Origin: Armatimonadota bacterium
GTDB taxonomy: Bacteria > Armatimonadota > UBA5829 > DTJY01
NCBI GenBank assembly: GCA_029907255.1
Contig: JARYMF010000005.1
Coordinates: 1-64,000 of the forward strand
Length of the DNA: 64,000 nt
Direction: 5' to 3'
Under the pieces are notes generated by a model. That model saw nothing but the letters and a program-made list of their open reading frames with translations, did not search any database and was not told where the DNA came from. Position 1 is the first letter of the stretch. Each line of letters opens with the position of its first letter. Positions 60,633-64,000 of the stretch are shown piece by piece. A program made the position numbers and the translations under genes.

Positions 60633-62645
60633 TTAAGGCCAAGGAAATTCAGGAGTGGGGGCACCAGTCAAAGCGCTAATAAGGGTCCAAATTACAGCCA
60701 TGCCGAACTCACCCAGTACCATTCCCAAAACCCAGGGTCTAGCCCTGACATATAGGCGCATTCCACCATAGCGAAGTATCACGGTCTTGATAAGCCATGC
60801 AACGAAGCAAGAAAACCAAAAAACAGTCATAGTCCAGGAAATACATAGGGCATAGCCAAGTGGATGAAATGGCCACCAATAGAACATCGCACGCATGTAA
60901 GCAAGAAATACGGTGAAAACTACGCCAACAATGAAGAACACAGGCGCCTGCCATGTTCCTGGGATTGAGTTCGCCATGTGGCTCTGATATTCGGAGAACG
61001 CCCAAACCGGGTTGCCTTGGTATGTATACCAATACATGGTGAGTGCACCCTTGGAATACGGCAACCACAGCTGGATAATCCCGGCAATTACGAGCGCCGC
61101 AAGGATTGCGACGACAAATACTGGGAGGAATGTCCTACGCCGAACATTCGCACCATCGGAAATTTTCAAACCATCGAGGAAGCCGGTTAGCAGTAACCCA
61201 CGCTGGTCGCGCAGGAATGCTGCGTCAAAGAAAGCAAGCATTGTCATATTTCCGGGGCCTAGTGAATGGACAGGCGCAAACAAACGGTAGAAATCAACAG
61301 GCCTAAAGGAGGTTTCAGTCATTAGCATGCCAGCTTCTGCTGTACTCCGTGCCATTACGAGCGCAATTACAAAAATGAAAACGCCAAATTCGAGAAGTGC
61401 TATCCAAAACGACATTCCAGCCAAATAAGACCAACCAATGATTAGCGCGAAACTAATTAACAATCCCCAAAAAGCTACTGAGTAAGGCATCACCTCATCG
61501 CCGTCGTCCACCTTTCCAGCGCCCATTGCCGCTTGAACAACCTTCTTGAGGTGAGGGATAGCAACATAAATCAGATAGCCCGCTAGAACAACATATGCAC
61601 CCGCGACTTGGTAGCCCACGAAGAGGTGGGTGCCGTACATCGGCATTCTATACAAATCCATACCAAACGACGCCGCAATAACTCCTTGAATACGTGCAAG
61701 AATTGCAAAAACCCAAAGCGCGAAGAGCAAATCCGATGGCAATAGAAAGAAAAAACCAATCGCTGCAAACGAGAAGTATATGGGCGTAAAATACATTTCC
61801 GTCCACGGCGGATTCACAAGATATTCGTTTAGAGTCTTATGCAACGGAATTTCAGGCACGTTTGGATACCAATTATGCAAGCCATTAAATCCAAATACCA
61901 ACACCGGCAGCGCAATTCCGCCCCATAAGAGTTTATTCTTAAGCAATGGCCGCGCCTGATCTTCCTTAACAAGCTCAAGAGGTGGCTGGACGAGTGGGAA
62001 TGAAAGTTTCTCGTTGTCCACCCACTGCCTTCTAAGAATTGTTGCCAAACAAAGGAATGCAAAAATGACAAGAAGTACAAGGACACCCCAAGCAAGGAAT
62101 GGCGTAATCCATGCATCCCATGGGACAGCTTCTCCAGCTCTAAGCCGCTCGTAGAAACGCAATGCCACAAACTGTTTTGCTTCACCCTGGGGGTCAAATG
62201 GTACAATCCACTTCTTGATATAAGGGTAGAATAGTTCCTGCCACCTATTAGTTGAGTTTGCAAAATAATTTGGAGTAACTAATAAAGGAATAATCTTCTC
62301 CATTATGCCACGCGAGGAAATCATCGAGGCAACTAGCATCATACAGTAAATCATCATCAGCTCGCCAGCGGACAAGCCAAATCTACTTCGAAGCCTCTGC
62401 ATTCCTTTATTGAGCAAAACTATGAAAAAGAAGATACCAATAACAGCAGGCGGCATTTGAAGAAAACCAATTTGGATGCGCATGATGACCAACTCGGCAT
62501 ATGAAACCACAAAACAAGTGGCGGCAACCAACGCAAGGCCAATCATGAGCGCTCGAAAAGATATGCCAATCCGCCCGCTTCGATACTCCGAAACACTGGT
62601 ATTCGCCTGTTGCCTAATTTCCTTCCGACTTGCTTCCATTACCAT
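60633..62645 (-). CDS. second DUF6785/DUF6784-type membrane protein
   Basis: About 670 residues with a polar N-terminus (1-35) and some 12-14 membrane segments, so far the same plan as the protein encoded at 10553-12553. The two share DNEKLSFPLVQPPLELV versus ESERLTFPVVMLPLEMT, an NPPWTEMYFTPIYFSFAAIGF versus NQPWKSMGGIPLGFYFWAIGI stretch and the FHPLGYALCISW end. ATG at 62645 or 62639 is chosen; a TTG ten codons earlier lacks a Shine-Dalgarno. It has its own promoter 100 bases upstream and stands alone between cspA and tsaC. Confidence 0.7.
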   Translation of the reverse strand: MVMEASRKEIRQQANTSVSEYRSGRIGISFRALMIGLALVAATCFVVSYAELVIMRIQIGFLQMPPAVIGIFFFIVLLNKGMQRLRSRFGLSAGELMMIYCMMLVASMISSRGIMEKIIPLLVTPNYFANSTNRWQELFYPYIKKWIVPFDPQGEAKQFVALRFYERLRAGEAVPWDAWITPFLAWGVLVLLVIFAFLCLATILRRQWVDNEKLSFPLVQPPLELVKEDQARPLLKNKLLWGGIALPVLVFGFNGLHNWYPNVPEIPLHKTLNEYLVNPPWTEMYFTPIYFSFAAIGFFFLLPSDLLFALWVFAILARIQGVIAASFGMDLYRMPMYGTHLFVGYQVAGAYVVLAGYLIYVAIPHLKKVVQAAMGAGKVDDGDEVMPYSVAFWGLLISFALIIGWSYLAGMSFWIALLEFGVFIFVIALVMARSTAEAGMLMTETSFRPVDFYRLFAPVHSLGPGNMTMLAFFDAAFLRDQRGLLLTGFLDGLKISDGANVRRRTFLPVFVVAILAALVIAGIIQLWLPYSKGALTMYWYTYQGNPVWAFSEYQSHMANSIPGTWQAPVFFIVGVVFTVFLAYMRAMFYWWPFHPLGYALCISWTMTVFWFSCFVAWLIKTVILRYGGMRLYVRARPWVLGMVLGEFGMAVIWTLISALTGAPTPEFPWP

Positions 62646-62748
62646 GTTTTCTTGCAGACGTAATCCAGGCGCCAATTGTAGAAGGAAATAATCATTCCCT
62701 CGACAGAGGCCATAATATCGTGGTTCCTTTCGAAGAGGATACGAATAG

Positions 62749-62778
62749 AGTATAGCTATTGAACCAGGCGCATGTCAA
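62749..62778 (-). promoter_or_regulatory. promoter of the second DUF6785-type gene
   Basis: Minus-strand TTGACA (62778-62773), 18-bp spacer, TATACT (62754-62749). Confidence 0.7.
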
Positions 62779-62804
62779 TGGCCAGCTAACGCTAGCATGC
62801 TGGT

Positions 62805-63452
62805 TTACGCTATATATGGTAGGAGCATTTCCCAAGTGATGCTGCCTGCACGAAGTACCCTGGGTGGCGTTTCCGTTACATCAAGGACGGTTGACGAAAC
62901 TTGGATTTCGGTAGGACCAGCATCAATGACAAGCTCAATCTTTCCTTCTAAATAGGTCAGCACCTGCTCCGCGGTTGTTGGAGGAGGTTCACCGGAAGTA
63001 TTAGCACTTGGGGCTACGATTGGCGTCCCCGCCTTCTTAATTAAAGCAAGCGCAACCGGGTGGTCTGGAATGCGAATGCCAATCTTGCCCGTTCCAGCAG
63101 TTATTAGTTTAGATACACGAGGAGATGCACGCAGTACCAATGTAAGCGGCCCAGGCCAGAAGTGCTCCATAAGCCGCTTCGCTACGTCCGAAATCTCTAC
63201 AGCAAGCGAAGAAACATCTTCAACAGATGCTATCTGCACCGGCAGCGGATTATTCTTTGGACGCCCCTTGACCTCAAAGACTCGTTCCACTGCCCTCTCA
63301 TTGAAAGCATCAGCACCTAAGCCGTAGACTGTTTCCGTAGGAAAAGCTACCAGCTCCCCTCGCCTGATTGCCTGAGCCCCTTGGAGAATCACCTGGGGGT
63401 CGGGGCTTTCTGGATTAGTTCTTAACACAAGTGTGCGCATTGTATTTACCAA
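62805..63452 (-). CDS. tsaC: threonylcarbamoyl-AMP synthase
   Basis: 215 residues of the Sua5/YciO/YrdC family (short TsaC-like form). It makes threonylcarbamoyl-AMP from threonine, bicarbonate and ATP for t6A37 of ANN-decoding tRNAs. Landmarks: PTETVYGLGADAFNERAVERVFEVKGRP, the FWPGPLTLVL helix and APSANTSGEPPPTTAEQV. There is no Sua5 C-terminal domain. TTG at 63452 has AAAGGG six bases upstream; ATG at 63440 is the alternative. It overlaps the end of prmC, as in many genomes where the two are adjacent. Confidence 0.92.
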   Translation of the reverse strand: MVNTMRTLVLRTNPESPDPQVILQGAQAIRRGELVAFPTETVYGLGADAFNERAVERVFEVKGRPKNNPLPVQIASVEDVSSLAVEISDVAKRLMEHFWPGPLTLVLRASPRVSKLITAGTGKIGIRIPDHPVALALIKKAGTPIVAPSANTSGEPPPTTAEQVLTYLEGKIELVIDAGPTEIQVSSTVLDVTETPPRVLRAGSITWEMLLPYIA

Positions 63453-64000
63453 TCACTACCCTTTCCACGCCACCCAGGTCGCGCTTTGAGCGTATATGTG
63501 TGAATCCTGCCGAAGCTAGTAATGCCTTCACGGCATCTGACTGCCCGCAACCGACCTCCAAAATCAGCAGGCCACCCGGCTCCAAGTATGATGGTGCCTC
63601 ACAGGCAATTCTCCTGTGGTACTCAAGGCCGTCGGGCCCTCCATCTAGCGCTACCAGTGGCTCGTATCGAAAAATCTCTGGCTGAAGATTTGGAATCTCG
63701 TCTGTAGGTATGTACGGCGGGTTTGAAACAATGACACTAAAGGTCAGACCTGCCAATGGCTCGAGAAGGTTTCCAAGCCGAAGTTTGATTCTCTGTGCCA
63801 AAGCGTGTTTTTCCACATTTCTGCGTGCAACCTCAAGTGCTTGCTCGTATGAATCCGTACCAAAAACCATCGAATCGGGAACTGACTTTGCCAATGCAAT
63901 TGCAACTGCACCGCTTCCTACTCCAACCTCGGCGACCATTGGTGACGCAATGCCTCTAAGAGCTGAAAGTGCAGTCTCAACTAGGACTTCGGTTTCCTGC
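63415..64000 (-). CDS. prmC: peptide chain release factor N5-glutamine methyltransferase (5' end outside window)
   Basis: The minus-strand frame stays open to the window edge, so the N-terminal helical domain is missing; 194 codons are visible. It methylates the GGQ glutamine of release factors with S-adenosylmethionine. The visible part begins QETEVLVETALSAL, then VAEVGVGSGAVAIALAKS (SAM loop) and VIVSNPPYIPTDEI with the catalytic NPPY motif. An in-frame ATG at 63939 exists but would remove the conserved ETE helix, so it is not the true start. Its end overlaps tsaC by 38 bases. Confidence 0.95.
   Translation of the reverse strand, partial: QETEVLVETALSALRGIASPMVAEVGVGSGAVAIALAKSVPDSMVFGTDSYEQALEVARRNVEKHALAQRIKLRLGNLLEPLAGLTFSVIVSNPPYIPTDEIPNLQPEIFRYEPLVALDGGPDGLEYHRRIACEAPSYLEPGGLLILEVGCGQSDAVKALLASAGFTHIRSKRDLGGVERVVIGKYNAHTCVKN

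Noticed and set aside
1-64000. Search for tRNA, rRNA, CRISPR, insertion sequences, phage genes and defence systems
   Set aside because: None was seen by reading the gaps and proteins; no transposase, integrase, Cas or restriction protein is present.

Overview
The window looks like an ordinary chromosomal segment of an uncultured or poorly described bacterium, roughly half G+C. I see no phage, transposon, CRISPR array, rRNA or tRNA in it. It has Shine-Dalgarno motifs of the GGAGG type, sigma70-like promoters (TTGACA ~17-18 bp TATACT/TATAAT), frequent TTG and GTG start codons, and many long minus-strand operons. The gene content would fit the Armatimonadota or a neighbouring lineage: large DUF6785/DUF6784-type membrane proteins, DUF6807/PmoA-like and DUF2961 proteins, a secreted heparinase/sialidase/CBM9 group, a B12-dependent ribonucleotide reductase, and a Ser/Thr kinase-FHA-PP2C cluster. 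That placement is an inference from gene families only.

Layout. 1-900: tail of a Clp N-domain protein and a GNAT acetyltransferase with an N-terminal Cys/His motif. 926-7287 (minus): secreted metallophosphoesterase/beta-propeller, orphan OmpR-type regulator with a long leader, plsC, DUF763, AICAR transformylase. 7381-10493 (minus): nrdR-nrdJ operon with two NrdR boxes over its promoter. 10553-18013 (minus): carbohydrate group (DUF6785 membrane protein, GH63/trehalase-like and GH36-like proteins, DUF6807), facing a divergent D-2-hydroxyacid dehydrogenase. 19222-29455 (minus): folE2, gamma-glutamyltransferase, PHP protein, cupin, TAT cysteine hydrolase, heparinase II/III-like lyase, sialidase and CBM9 protein. 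29487-32857 (minus): leuS and a presenilin/SPP-like GxGD membrane protein. 32951-35249 (plus): an ANTAR regulator with its GAF-GAF-HisKA_2 kinase.

35221-48049 (minus): a long housekeeping run (folP, TPR protein, Gfo/Idh/MocA oxidoreductase, ftcD, ftsH, tilS, an ApgM-family protein that is a candidate homoserine kinase, purC, thrC, hom, accB). 48388-48618 (plus): csrA. 48622-54329 (minus): HEAT-repeat protein, membrane Ser/Thr kinase, PP2C phosphatase with an NHL-like propeller, and a double-FHA protein, which together look like one phospho-signalling module. 54433-57361 (minus): TAT aldo/keto reductase, DUF2961 (GH172-like) protein, small DUF1648-like membrane protein. 57644-60173 (plus): IMPase-family phosphatase and a secreted protein of unknown function. 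60317-64000 (minus): cspA, second DUF6785 membrane protein, tsaC-like gene and truncated prmC.

How the genes fit together. The nucleotide and folate genes (purH-type transformylase, purC, folE2, folP, ftcD, nrdJ) and the threonine genes (hom, thrC, ApgM-like) are spread through ordinary operons. The accessory content is mostly secreted or carbohydrate-active and suggests a scavenger of complex, probably acidic, polysaccharides. The items most worth a second look are the presenilin-like protein, the proposed homoserine kinase, the NrdR-controlled promoter, the kinase/PP2C/FHA/HEAT module and the structured leader of the orphan response regulator.
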